A stretch of DNA of 6,125 bases, taken from positions 1 through 6,125 of the forward strand of contig JANWYL010000183.1 of the NCBI GenBank assembly GCA_025056955.1, written 5' to 3'. Shown piece by piece: positions 1 through 5,834 of this stretch (position 1 is the stretch's first letter; the number at the start of each line of letters is the position of its first letter). The notes under the pieces were generated by a model. That model saw only the letters and a program-made list of their open reading frames with translations. It did no database searches and had not been told where the DNA came from. Source of the stretch: Sandaracinaceae bacterium. Lineage in GTDB: Bacteria; Myxococcota_A; Polyangia; Polyangiales; Sandaracinaceae. A program made the translations under genes and the position numbers.

Positions 1-1185
1 GTTGCGGTGACATCTGGAATGATCACCCACATCGGGACCTATGCCGTCTACCTCACTGCACCAGATGGCACTCGCTATGATTATCTCCACATGCGTCCAG
101 TGACGGTGCGGGTTGGGCAGAGGGTCAATGCGGGTGATGTGGTTGGATATGTATCGAATGAGTTTGGGGGAACTCCAACAACCATTCACCTTCACTTCAA
201 CATTCGCCAAAACATCATGGGTGTTGGATGGGTGTTTGTCCCACCCTACTTGTCTCTTGTTCGGGCCTATGAACGCTTGCTTAGTGGTTCAACTACTCCT
301 CGCTATGCAGCGCAATTTGTAAGGCAAAGCTTCCCCATGGCTTCGGAACCTTTTGAACTTGCCGCTGGTGCGGTTGTTTCTGGGTATATCGAGATGCGCA
401 ACACGGGGACAGAGAGGTGGAGGCCTGGCCGCACGATGCTTGGAACCACCGAGCCGCGCGATGCCCCAAGCCCCATCCGCGGGCCTGACTGGTTGAGCCC
501 CAATCGAGCAGCCACGGTTGATCGCGAAGTGCCACCAGGTTCGGTCGGTCGCTTTTCTTTCTCTATCCGTGCTCCAGACAGCGAAGGAGTTTACTCTCAA
601 TTTTTTGGCTTGGTTGAAGAAGGTGTAACCTGGTTTGGTGATGATGGAGGGCCTCCCGATAGGTGGATTCAAATCCGCCTGACCGTTCGGGGATCGCGAG
701 AAAACGATGTTGACATGGATGGGGTAAGTCGAGAACGAGGGGACTGCGACGACATGAGGCCCGATGTACACCCAGGTGCGATCGAGCGCTGTGGTGATGG
801 TGTTGATCAAAACTGCGACGGAGTCGATGAAGCATGCCCAGTTGATGCCTCGCTCATTCCAGATGTAGGTAAGGATGCGTTCAGTGGAAATGATCCAAAC
901 GATGGGGGGTTAGGAGAAGATGCACCTTTGATGCATGACTTGGATGCTTACGTTGATGATGATCCGGTTGATGGATCTTTTGATGATCGAGAAGACATCG
1001 GTGAAAAGCAGCGCACCCGCTTTTTGGTTGGAAGCTGTGGCTGTCGGCTTCGGGGGTCGAACGCAAAGGGGTGGCCCTTCTTGTGCTTTGCTTTGACCAT
1101 CTTTTTGTGGCATCGAAAGAGGCTGAAAATCACCCGCTCCAATCCTCGCAAGGGGGAAGGTAGAGCTCCTCTCGGATGGATGTGA
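1..1185 (+). CDS. M23-family peptidase with Ig-like domain, MopE-type metal-binding motif and MYXO-CTERM-like tail (5' partial)
   Basis: The frame is open from base 1, so the true start, signal peptide and first zinc ligands of the peptidase (the HxxxD motif) lie outside the window. Numbering from the GTG at base 7: residues 1-80 are the C-terminal half of an M23 (LytM-like) domain, with DYLHM (24-28), the VRVGQRVNAGDVVGYV strand-turn (34-49) and the zinc-binding HLH (61-63). Residues about 104-229 resemble the Ig-like NBR1-type domain (RNTGTERWRPG at 131-141, APDSEGVYSQFF at 189-200). Residues 234-277 match the MopE metal-binding motif, with DVDMDG, GDCDD, PGAIERC and DGVDQNCDG. An Asp-rich linker follows (about 279-333). 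Then come CGC (344-346), a hydrophobic stretch (356-368) and HRKR (369-372), a layout like MYXO-CTERM sorting signals. A probable role is an exported, outer-surface peptidoglycan hydrolase or a catalytically degenerate M23 protein. The missing 5' part prevents judging activity. The last 56 bases overlap the convergent E1-like gene. Confidence 0.9.
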   Translation, partial: VAVTSGMITHIGTYAVYLTAPDGTRYDYLHMRPVTVRVGQRVNAGDVVGYVSNEFGGTPTTIHLHFNIRQNIMGVGWVFVPPYLSLVRAYERLLSGSTTPRYAAQFVRQSFPMASEPFELAAGAVVSGYIEMRNTGTERWRPGRTMLGTTEPRDAPSPIRGPDWLSPNRAATVDREVPPGSVGRFSFSIRAPDSEGVYSQFFGLVEEGVTWFGDDGGPPDRWIQIRLTVRGSRENDVDMDGVSRERGDCDDMRPDVHPGAIERCGDGVDQNCDGVDEACPVDASLIPDVGKDAFSGNDPNDGGLGEDAPLMHDLDAYVDDDPVDGSFDDREDIGEKQRTRFLVGSCGCRLRGSNAKGWPFLCFALTIFLWHRKRLKITRSNPRKGEGRAPLGWM

Positions 1186-2020
1186 TTTTTGGATTTGGTG
1201 CACAGCCAGGGCAATCCTCGCGAAGGCGGAGTGGCCGGCGGCGGATGCTCCCACCGCGCAATGCATCAAGGTGAATGTACGTGCTTCCGCCAATACCCAT
1301 GGCAAGTTCAATTGCAAGCTTGGTCTGAAGTGCCCCAACCAGGGCGACAAGGGGTCCCACAACACCCGAGATGGCGCATGTGTCCGGGCGGCCCCTCGGA
1401 ATGTCTTCAAAGAGGCAACGTAGGCAAGGCTTTCCCTCTGGCCCACTCGCAAGGGCATAGCCAAACCATCGGACCACCCCTGCATGGACCACCGGTTTTT
1501 TTGCCAGGCGAGCGGCATCTGCGACGAGAAATTTGGTGGCAAAGTTGTCTGCACCTTCGATCACGAGATCACAACTTTCGATGAGTGAGAGCGCATTTTC
1601 TGGAAGCACACGGGCTTGCAACCACCTGATCTTCCACCTCATCCCTTTTGAAGCCGCAATCTCTTCCACCCGTTTGGCAAAAAGAGGTGCTTTGCTTTGA
1701 CCAATGTCTTCCTCTTGGTAGAGCCATTGGCGGTGGAGGTTTTCTGCGCTCACCACATCGTCATCAACCACCAACCCCTCGATGGAGAAAGGCAAAAGGT
1801 GCGCGCTTTTGGCCATCACAAGGGCCGTTGTACACCCAAGCCCCCCGGCGCCAACCCACAAGACTCGAATGGGGCAAGAGGGGACCTTAGGTGCTTCCTT
1901 CAGATGAACGGAGATTTCTTCATTCATGGTCACAGATCGAAGAGGTGTATCCAAAGGGGAGGAGAAAATCTTTCCATCCAAGGCCTCAAGAAAGCCACCG
2001 TCAAAAAGCAGCTCAAGCAT
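1130..2020 (-). CDS. E1-like adenylyltransferase, MoeB/ThiF/HesA family
   Basis: Enzymes of this family bind ATP and adenylate the C-terminal Gly-Gly of a ubiquitin-like sulfur carrier (MoaD or ThiS) for molybdopterin, thiamine or related sulfur transfer in the cytoplasm. Numbered from the ATG at 2020: the nucleotide-binding GAGGLG loop is at 57-62, DDDVVSAENLHRQ at 86-98, K110, and IEGADNF at 154-160. Two zinc CxxC pairs are C199/C202 and C270/C273. The DTCAISGVVGP segment (213-223) carries C215, at the position of the family's conserved reactive cysteine. All expected core motifs are present, so it is probably active. The start is uncertain. The ATG at 2020 gives 296 residues; the ATG at 1927 gives 265, nearer the usual MoeB/ThiF length of about 250. 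Neither has a clear Shine-Dalgarno, and the frame stays open back to a TGA at 2072-2074. No carrier gene is in the window, so MoeB, ThiF or a pathway-specific E1 cannot be separated. The 3' end overlaps the convergent M23 gene. Confidence 0.88.
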   Translation of the reverse strand: MLELLFDGGFLEALDGKIFSSPLDTPLRSVTMNEEISVHLKEAPKVPSCPIRVLWVGAGGLGCTTALVMAKSAHLLPFSIEGLVVDDDVVSAENLHRQWLYQEEDIGQSKAPLFAKRVEEIAASKGMRWKIRWLQARVLPENALSLIESCDLVIEGADNFATKFLVADAARLAKKPVVHAGVVRWFGYALASGPEGKPCLRCLFEDIPRGRPDTCAISGVVGPLVALVGALQTKLAIELAMGIGGSTYIHLDALRGGSIRRRPLRLREDCPGCAPNPKITSIREELYLPPCEDWSG

Positions 2021-2133
2021 GTGCTGATGAATTGGCCACCCAATGCGCGAAGCATCCTCCCGCGCCGAATCTCAGCACGGGGCCTGGCAAGGGGCGCACT
2101 TCCTCAGGCCATCGTCTTGCAACCCCCAATACC

Positions 2134-2187
2134 AAGCGCCTCGGCCGATTGAGGGACTGTGCGAGAAAATGCGAGGAGGCGCTTTTT
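2134..2187 (+). terminator. Candidate hairpin with T-run (intrinsic terminator or leader structure)
   Basis: AAGCGCCTC at 2134-2142 and GAGGCGCTT at 2176-2184 form a perfect 9-bp stem around a 33-base loop. On the + strand the right arm runs into TTTTT (2183-2187). The T-run supports a + strand terminator, but no + strand gene ends just upstream. It could instead be a leader attenuator ahead of the hydrolase, or block read-through transcription running antisense to the E1-like gene. The long loop makes a simple terminator less certain. Confidence 0.3.
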
Positions 2188-2199
2188 GCGATTTTGCGA
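2160..2199 (+). repeat. Cluster of four TGCGA words, two within a tandem 8-mer
   Basis: TGCGA begins at 2160, 2170, 2187 and 2195. The last two lie in a perfect tandem duplication of TTTTGCGA (2184-2191 and 2192-2199). The first two are 10 bases apart, about one helical turn. This may be a binding-site array for a regulator of either divergent gene, or chance in a low-complexity stretch. It partly overlaps the hairpin. Confidence 0.3.
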
Positions 2200-2259
2200 A
2201 ATTTCAGGGCACGGCCGCAACCATCGAAAAGCGCGGGAAACCCACGAAGGGACCATCTT

Positions 2260-2280
2260 GAGATTTTCATGAACAATCTC
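2260..2280. promoter_or_regulatory. Near-palindromic 21-base site, candidate operator upstream of hydrolase
   Basis: The arms GAGATT (2260-2265) and AATCTC (2275-2280) are perfect reverse complements. Between them lies TTCATGAA (2266-2273), itself an 8-base palindrome, plus one extra C. The site spans the space between a weak -35-like TTGAGA (2258-2263) and a weak -10-like TAACCA (2281-2286), where a TetR- or MarR-type repressor dimer could block transcription. The promoter assignment is inferred. The repeat itself is directly visible. Confidence 0.35.
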
Positions 2281-2398
2281 TAACCATGGGCCTGCACCTT
2301 TTGGGCGCAATCTTTCACTTGAGGGATCAAAAAGTCAATTGCTATCTCCTCGCTTCAGGCGTTGATCCATGGAGCTGACAAAAGGGATTCTCCTTGCT

Positions 2399-2402
2399 AG
2401 GA
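2399..2402 (+). promoter_or_regulatory. Ribosome binding site favouring the ATG at 2412
   Basis: AGGA lies 9 bases before the ATG at 2412. An upstream in-frame TTG at 2394 has only a poorer AAGGG-like stretch before it, and an in-frame TGA at 2376-2378 rules out any start further upstream. ATG 2412 is therefore preferred; it shortens the protein by six residues relative to the TTG. Confidence 0.5.
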
Positions 2403-2411
2403 ATCGATGGC

Positions 2412-3347
2412 ATGCCCCTTCCTGAATCCCTCCGTGCCTACGATGATCCAAATGCTTTTGAACGGATTTTTGTGCACGTGGGCGGGCTGCGCTTCTCGCT
2501 TCGGGTGGCAGGCGAGCCCAATGCAGAGGCCCTGGCCCTTTGCCTCCACGGCTTTCCCGAGAGCAGCTATTCTTGGCGCTATCAGATGCCTCTTTTGGCC
2601 AAGTTGGGCTACCGGGTCTGGGCACCAGATCTCCGTGGCTATGGAGACTCGGACAAGCCCAACCGAGTCGAGGACTATCGGCTTGAGTTCTTGCTTGAGG
2701 ACATTGCAGGGCTTGTCGATCAGGCTTCAGCAAAGCGGCTGATCTTGGTTGGACACGATTGGGGTGGGTACTTGGCGTGGCAATTTGCCATTCGCCGCAT
2801 TCGCCCCCTCGAGCGACTCATCGTGATGAACATCCCTCACCCCCGACGGATGGCTGAGGGGTTGCGCCGTTCGCCGAAACAACTTTTGCGAAGTTGGTAC
2901 ATGTTTGCTTTTCAAATTCCCCGTCTCCCTGAATGGTGGCTTTCTCGCAATAACCATGAAGCGATTCGCAAGGCTTTCCTTGGGATGGCCATCGATAAGA
3001 GCCGCTTTCCTCCTCACGTTCTCGATGAATTTGTTCGAAGCGCTTCTCAACCAGGAGCCCTCTTTGGCATGCTGGCCTACTACCGGGCTTCTTTCCGATA
3101 CCCCCACCGCACCCCCCGCAGAGTTCTCGAGTTGCCGACACTTCTCCTTTGGGGAGAAGAGGATCGGGCCCTTGGGAAAGAACTCACCCACAACACCCAT
3201 GAGCTCGTGCGCCCCCTCACCCTGCGATTCATACCAAATTGCTCACATTGGGTGCAACAAGAGGCGCCCGAAGTCGTAAACGCGATGATCGAAGATTGGC
3301 TCGAAGGAAGGCGGGTGCGCCATGCTTCGGAGATCGCGCGGGGCTAG
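2412..3347 (+). CDS. Alpha/beta hydrolase, epoxide hydrolase-like
   Basis: This is a complete 311-residue alpha/beta-hydrolase-fold protein, a normal length for bacterial soluble epoxide hydrolases. Numbered from ATG 2412: HGFPES (46-51) is the oxyanion-hole loop, GHDWGG (114-119) carries the nucleophile Asp116, NIPHP is at 140-144, WGEED (247-251) supplies the likely acidic residue, and NCSHWVQQEAPE (276-287) gives the catalytic His279. In the lid region, LAYYRASF contains adjacent Tyr223/Tyr224, matching the place where epoxide hydrolases keep a tyrosine that activates the epoxide oxygen. An Asp nucleophile excludes ordinary Ser esterases and lipases. Haloacid or fluoroacetate dehalogenases share most of these motifs, so the substrate is not determined. 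No signal peptide is visible, so it is probably cytoplasmic. It is transcribed away from the E1-like gene, behind a possible operator, and its 3' end faces the convergent DUF697-like gene. Confidence 0.9.
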   Translation: MPLPESLRAYDDPNAFERIFVHVGGLRFSLRVAGEPNAEALALCLHGFPESSYSWRYQMPLLAKLGYRVWAPDLRGYGDSDKPNRVEDYRLEFLLEDIAGLVDQASAKRLILVGHDWGGYLAWQFAIRRIRPLERLIVMNIPHPRRMAEGLRRSPKQLLRSWYMFAFQIPRLPEWWLSRNNHEAIRKAFLGMAIDKSRFPPHVLDEFVRSASQPGALFGMLAYYRASFRYPHRTPRRVLELPTLLLWGEEDRALGKELTHNTHELVRPLTLRFIPNCSHWVQQEAPEVVNAMIEDWLEGRRVRHASEIARG

Positions 3348-3486
3348 TGCACTCACTCGTTCCCGCTTTAGCTTTTGGCTTGGGTGTTTTCTTCTGCTTT
3401 GGCAAGGTGCATGTGGTCGCGCTCAGGTGAAGGCGTCGAAAGGTGCATTTTGTCGGCGGAGGCACTCCCGCTCAAAATGCAATTGA
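3322..3486 (+). CDS. Possible small lipoprotein-like ORF (doubtful)
   Basis: A 54-codon frame starts at an ATG inside the last 26 bases of the hydrolase gene and ends inside the 3' end of the opposing DUF697-like gene. Its product begins with a basic stretch (MLRRSRGAS), has a hydrophobic core FSFWLGCFLLLW (16-27), then QGACG with Cys31, loosely like a lipobox, and ends in a basic Cys-containing tail. The -3 position is Gln rather than Leu, which argues against efficient lipoprotein processing. Only a distant AAGG precedes the ATG. Because it overlaps two real genes it may be a chance frame. Confidence 0.15.
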   Translation: MLRRSRGASALTRSRFSFWLGCFLLLWQGACGRAQVKASKGAFCRRRHSRSKCN

Positions 3487-3896
3487 ACTGCTTTCCCAAG
3501 CGATAGGGTGATGGTATACGCCGTTATGGAGCGCACAACGATTCCAAGGCCCGGAATCCACCCAAGAAGCGTTCGTGAAATGGTTCGCCCGACAAGGGGA
3601 GCAAAAAAGCTCTGGACCAAGGCCAAAGCGGCTGTGTGGCTGAGCTTTGCACCGTAAATTGCACCAAGCTGAGCAACCATGCTCAGCTGAAGGGGGGTGA
3701 TGAAAAAGGCGTCAGGAACCAGCGGAATCAAGCCGCTTGCCCCTCCAATTCCAGCACAAAGCTTTGCAACCCGCCGAATGAGTTCGTTTGCTGCCTTTCG
3801 CTTCTCTTCGAGGTTTCCACCTCTCGTTTCAAAAAGGAGAGACTCTATTCCTTCAATCAGTTCTCGAACAACTCCCTCAAGCAACCCTCCTCCCAT
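3423..3896 (-). CDS. DUF697-like small membrane-associated protein
   Basis: The 157-residue product matches the general pattern of DUF697 (the C-terminal domain of YcjF-type proteins and of some GTPases). It has GLIPLVPDAFFITPLQLSMVAQLG (55-78) followed by IYGAKLS (80-86), then a glycine- and proline-marked hydrophobic hairpin with WIPGLG (113-118), and ITAYTITLSLGKAVQLHFERE (124-144). Hydrophobic stretches at about 44-66, 87-103 and 110-135 suggest membrane association. No GTPase motifs are present, so it is the stand-alone form. The biochemical role is not known. It follows the COG3581-like gene by 53 bases on the same strand with no terminator between, so the two are probably co-transcribed. 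An in-frame TGA lies six codons before the ATG. The only Shine-Dalgarno-like run (GAGAGG) is 14 bases away, and GGGAGGAGGG lies just inside the gene, so a slightly later start is possible. Confidence 0.8.
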   Translation of the reverse strand: MGGGLLEGVVRELIEGIESLLFETRGGNLEEKRKAANELIRRVAKLCAGIGGASGLIPLVPDAFFITPLQLSMVAQLGAIYGAKLSHTAALALVQSFFAPLVGRTISRTLLGWIPGLGIVVRSITAYTITLSLGKAVQLHFERECLRRQNAPFDAFT

Positions 3897-3949
3897 GCTT
3901 TCGAGGATAGCCTCTCAGCGTTTTTTGGCAATCCCTTGAGATCCAATGG

Positions 3950-5800
3950 TTAACCCTTCTTGTCCCAACTGAAAAAGCGCATTCCCACGGCTCGGCGCAA
4001 GGCATCTCTCACGATGGCAAGATCCACGGCCAAGCGGCTTCGCCCTTCTTCGTTGCCAAAAGAGGTGAGCACCACACGCAAGCGTTCAACCCCCGCCTTG
4101 CCCGATTGACGGATGCGCATCCACTGCCTTTTGGCCTGAATCCACTTGCGTTGGGTTGGAGAAGCGTGAATGAGGGGAGCGATTTCGTGGAGGAGCAGTG
4201 CTGCCCTACCTGTGACACCCTTGGAGGGGGCTGGCTGCCTCAAAGGATTGGCAAAGCGCGGGTGCTTTTTCAAAAACTCGCGGGCTTGGGCTTCAGTGAT
4301 GCCAAGGCGCTTATAGCTTTCGCGCAACTCCTCTTCTGCCGCGCGCTTTGCCGCAAAAAGGGTCATAAGCACCCGAGAGTAAAAGTTTGCTGCTCCATCA
4401 CCACTCGTCTCAACTGCAACGAATGGGATATTTCCAAAACGGGCCTGAACAAAGGATTGCACACCGTCAGATACCCCTGAAGAAGGCATGCACCCAAAGG
4501 GCTTCACAGAAACCACCATGTGGGCTTTTTTGTCAATCGCGTTTGCAACAAGCTTTGCAACCTCAAGGTGCCCCTCTCCGCCTCGAAGGTCGTTTGCATA
4601 GAGATCCTTGGCCAAATCCGCAAGACGCCACATGTCTGGAAGAGAATAACTGCGCAAACCAGCAAGGTGAGCAAAAAAGTAGAAAGAACCACGAAGGGCG
4701 ACGTCCGCGATTTTCATCGAAATCACCCTTTTCATGATCCCCAACTCATCAAGATCACCAAGGCCCCAAAGCGCCCTGTCGGCCCCCCTCACCCTCATCC
4801 GCTCTTGGGTGTCGCGGGCGACCTCCCAGATGTTGTAAAGAATGGTTGCGATAACAGGCTGCACGATGCACTCTGCACCTTCGTCCTCAAGGAAGCGCTT
4901 GAGGTTGTAGTTACCATCACCTTCCGTATGAAGGGCCCAGAATTCACCGATCACAGATACCCTCGCTCGGCAACGCAGGGGGTCGATTTGCACTGACTCA
5001 AAAATCCCCTTGCACTGGTGAAGGGCCCACATGTAGCGTAACCACGGGTTTCCTTTGGGCTCGCGCAGGACATTGGCGACAACCTGCTTGGCTTTTTCAA
5101 GGGCCCGATCGGTCGCACCCTTTTCAACTTCATAGGGTCGAATGCGCCAACCAATGGCGTTCAAAATATCACCAGCGATCAAGGCACGCCCAATCGCCAT
5201 GAAAAACTCGAAGTCGAACACAAGGCCAAGATCATCACCGCTCACTTGGGATAGGCCACCTTGTTGTTGGAAGAGCATCACGCGGAAGCCCTCAAAGCCA
5301 GCATCTCGCAGCGCTTTGCGGTATTCGGTGACGTACATTCCAAATCGACAAGGACCGCAAGCGCCTGCGGTGAGAAAGACATGGTTGGCGATGATTTGCT
5401 CGGTTGGGATTCCCTCTTCATCGCGCAGGCGGATGAGCTCTTTCACCAAGTTGCCAACAGTGTAATGCGTTGGGTTACATTGGCCGCGGTTGCCGAACTC
5501 CTTGCCAATCTGAAGGGCTTTTTGATCTGCCGTACCGATCCAGCGCATTCGATAGCCGAGGCCGGACAAGGCGGCTTCCACAAAGTGGTCTTGAATGGGT
5601 GTGAGGCCAGACACCATGATCTCGACCGAGGGCCGCTCGTGGCTCCGAACAGTTGGGTTGAGCATCCTATCCACCCAATGAGTGGCTTGGCGAGCATGAT
5701 TGGCTTTGAGCTTCTCCATTTCGCGCTCAAGCTCACGAAGCTCAGCATCGATTGAACCAATTGAATCGGCGATGACCGGTAGGCGAATGGGCATGTTCAT
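3950..5800 (-). CDS. 2-hydroxyacyl-CoA dehydratase/activator-related protein (COG3581-like)
   Basis: The 616-residue product resembles the uncharacterised family related to 2-hydroxyglutaryl-CoA dehydratase and its activator, often annotated acyl-CoA dehydratase activase-related. Characteristic segments are GNRGQCNPTHYTVGNLVKEL (103-122, Cys108), TAGACGPCRFGMYVTEYRKA (144-163, Cys148 and Cys151) and KPFGCMPSSGVSDGVQSF (433-450, Cys437), followed by VETSGDGAANFYSRV (463-477). In dehydratases of this superfamily such cysteines hold a [4Fe-4S] cluster; that these do so is inferred. Residues 18-39 are charged and heptad-like, and the last 130 residues are helical and basic. No ASKHA ATPase motifs are present, so if it works in ATP-driven electron transfer it needs a partner absent from the window. 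In many genomes this module is fused to or beside BadF/HgdC-type and COG3580 modules; here its neighbours are a coiled-coil protein and a DUF697-like protein. The ATG at 5800 is fixed by a strong ribosome binding site. Confidence 0.85.
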   Translation of the reverse strand: MNMPIRLPVIADSIGSIDAELRELEREMEKLKANHARQATHWVDRMLNPTVRSHERPSVEIMVSGLTPIQDHFVEAALSGLGYRMRWIGTADQKALQIGKEFGNRGQCNPTHYTVGNLVKELIRLRDEEGIPTEQIIANHVFLTAGACGPCRFGMYVTEYRKALRDAGFEGFRVMLFQQQGGLSQVSGDDLGLVFDFEFFMAIGRALIAGDILNAIGWRIRPYEVEKGATDRALEKAKQVVANVLREPKGNPWLRYMWALHQCKGIFESVQIDPLRCRARVSVIGEFWALHTEGDGNYNLKRFLEDEGAECIVQPVIATILYNIWEVARDTQERMRVRGADRALWGLGDLDELGIMKRVISMKIADVALRGSFYFFAHLAGLRSYSLPDMWRLADLAKDLYANDLRGGEGHLEVAKLVANAIDKKAHMVVSVKPFGCMPSSGVSDGVQSFVQARFGNIPFVAVETSGDGAANFYSRVLMTLFAAKRAAEEELRESYKRLGITEAQAREFLKKHPRFANPLRQPAPSKGVTGRAALLLHEIAPLIHASPTQRKWIQAKRQWMRIRQSGKAGVERLRVVLTSFGNEEGRSRLAVDLAIVRDALRRAVGMRFFSWDKKG

Positions 5801-5807
5801 GGTCCTA

Positions 5808-5813
5808 CTCCTC
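5808..5813 (-). promoter_or_regulatory. Strong ribosome binding site of the COG3581-like gene
   Basis: On the - strand GAGGAG precedes the ATG at 5800 by 7 bases, near-ideal spacing. It fixes that start over the second in-frame ATG two codons further in. It sits in the 34-base gap after the upstream coiled-coil gene. Confidence 0.75.
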
Positions 5814-5834
5814 GTTGCATGTTGGATTATTCAA

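Larger units (their letters stand above)
2021..2411. other. Divergent intergenic region between E1-like gene and hydrolase
   Basis: About 390 bases separate the E1-like gene (leftward) from the hydrolase (rightward). No open frame here has a recognisable product; those longer than 60 codons have compositions and residue patterns unlike protein families. The region holds a 9-bp hairpin followed by a T-run, a cluster of four TGCGA words including a tandem 8-mer, and a near-palindrome close to the hydrolase. Promoters for both genes should lie here, but only a weak candidate is seen for the + strand: TTGAGA at 2258-2263, a 17-base spacer, then TAACCA at 2281-2286. No convincing sigma-70-type promoter was seen on the - strand. 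The part nearest the E1-like gene (2021-2071) may be coding, as it is open in that gene's frame. Confidence 0.6.

Noticed and set aside
289..810. A 173-codon - strand frame antisense to the M23-family gene
   Set aside because: The + strand frame carries Ig-like and MopE motifs here. The antisense product shows no recognisable domain.
910..1554. A 214-codon - strand frame spanning the end of the M23 gene and the end of the E1-like gene
   Set aside because: It is a shadow frame within the E1-like gene and antisense to the M23 gene, shows no family motif, and conflicts with two frames that carry clear motifs.
1930..2055. A 41-codon - strand ORF from ATG 2055, with a hydrophobic stretch, ending two bases before the ATG at 1927 of the E1-like gene (leader-peptide-like)
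   Set aside because: The GGGAGG before it abuts the ATG with no spacer, so it would initiate poorly, and the overlapping E1-like frame looks more protein-like. Too weak to annotate.
2013..2310. Open - strand frames of 87 and 68 codons upstream of the E1-like gene
   Set aside because: They are in different frames from the gene and from each other. Their sequences do not resemble known proteins, and they end in or before the E1-like start region.
2412..3347. Haloalkane or fluoroacetate dehalogenase as the identity of the hydrolase
   Set aside because: The Asp nucleophile fits both, but the HGFPE loop and the YYR lid motif fit epoxide hydrolases better. The alternative is kept as a possibility, not the call.
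3348..3422. An intrinsic terminator between the convergent hydrolase and DUF697-like genes
   Set aside because: No stem followed by a T-run is visible on either strand in this short gap; only scattered similar words (GCTTTTGGC, GCTTTGGC) occur.
4520..4996. A 158-codon + strand frame antisense to the COG3581-like gene
   Set aside because: It lies fully inside a gene with conserved family motifs and has no motif of its own.
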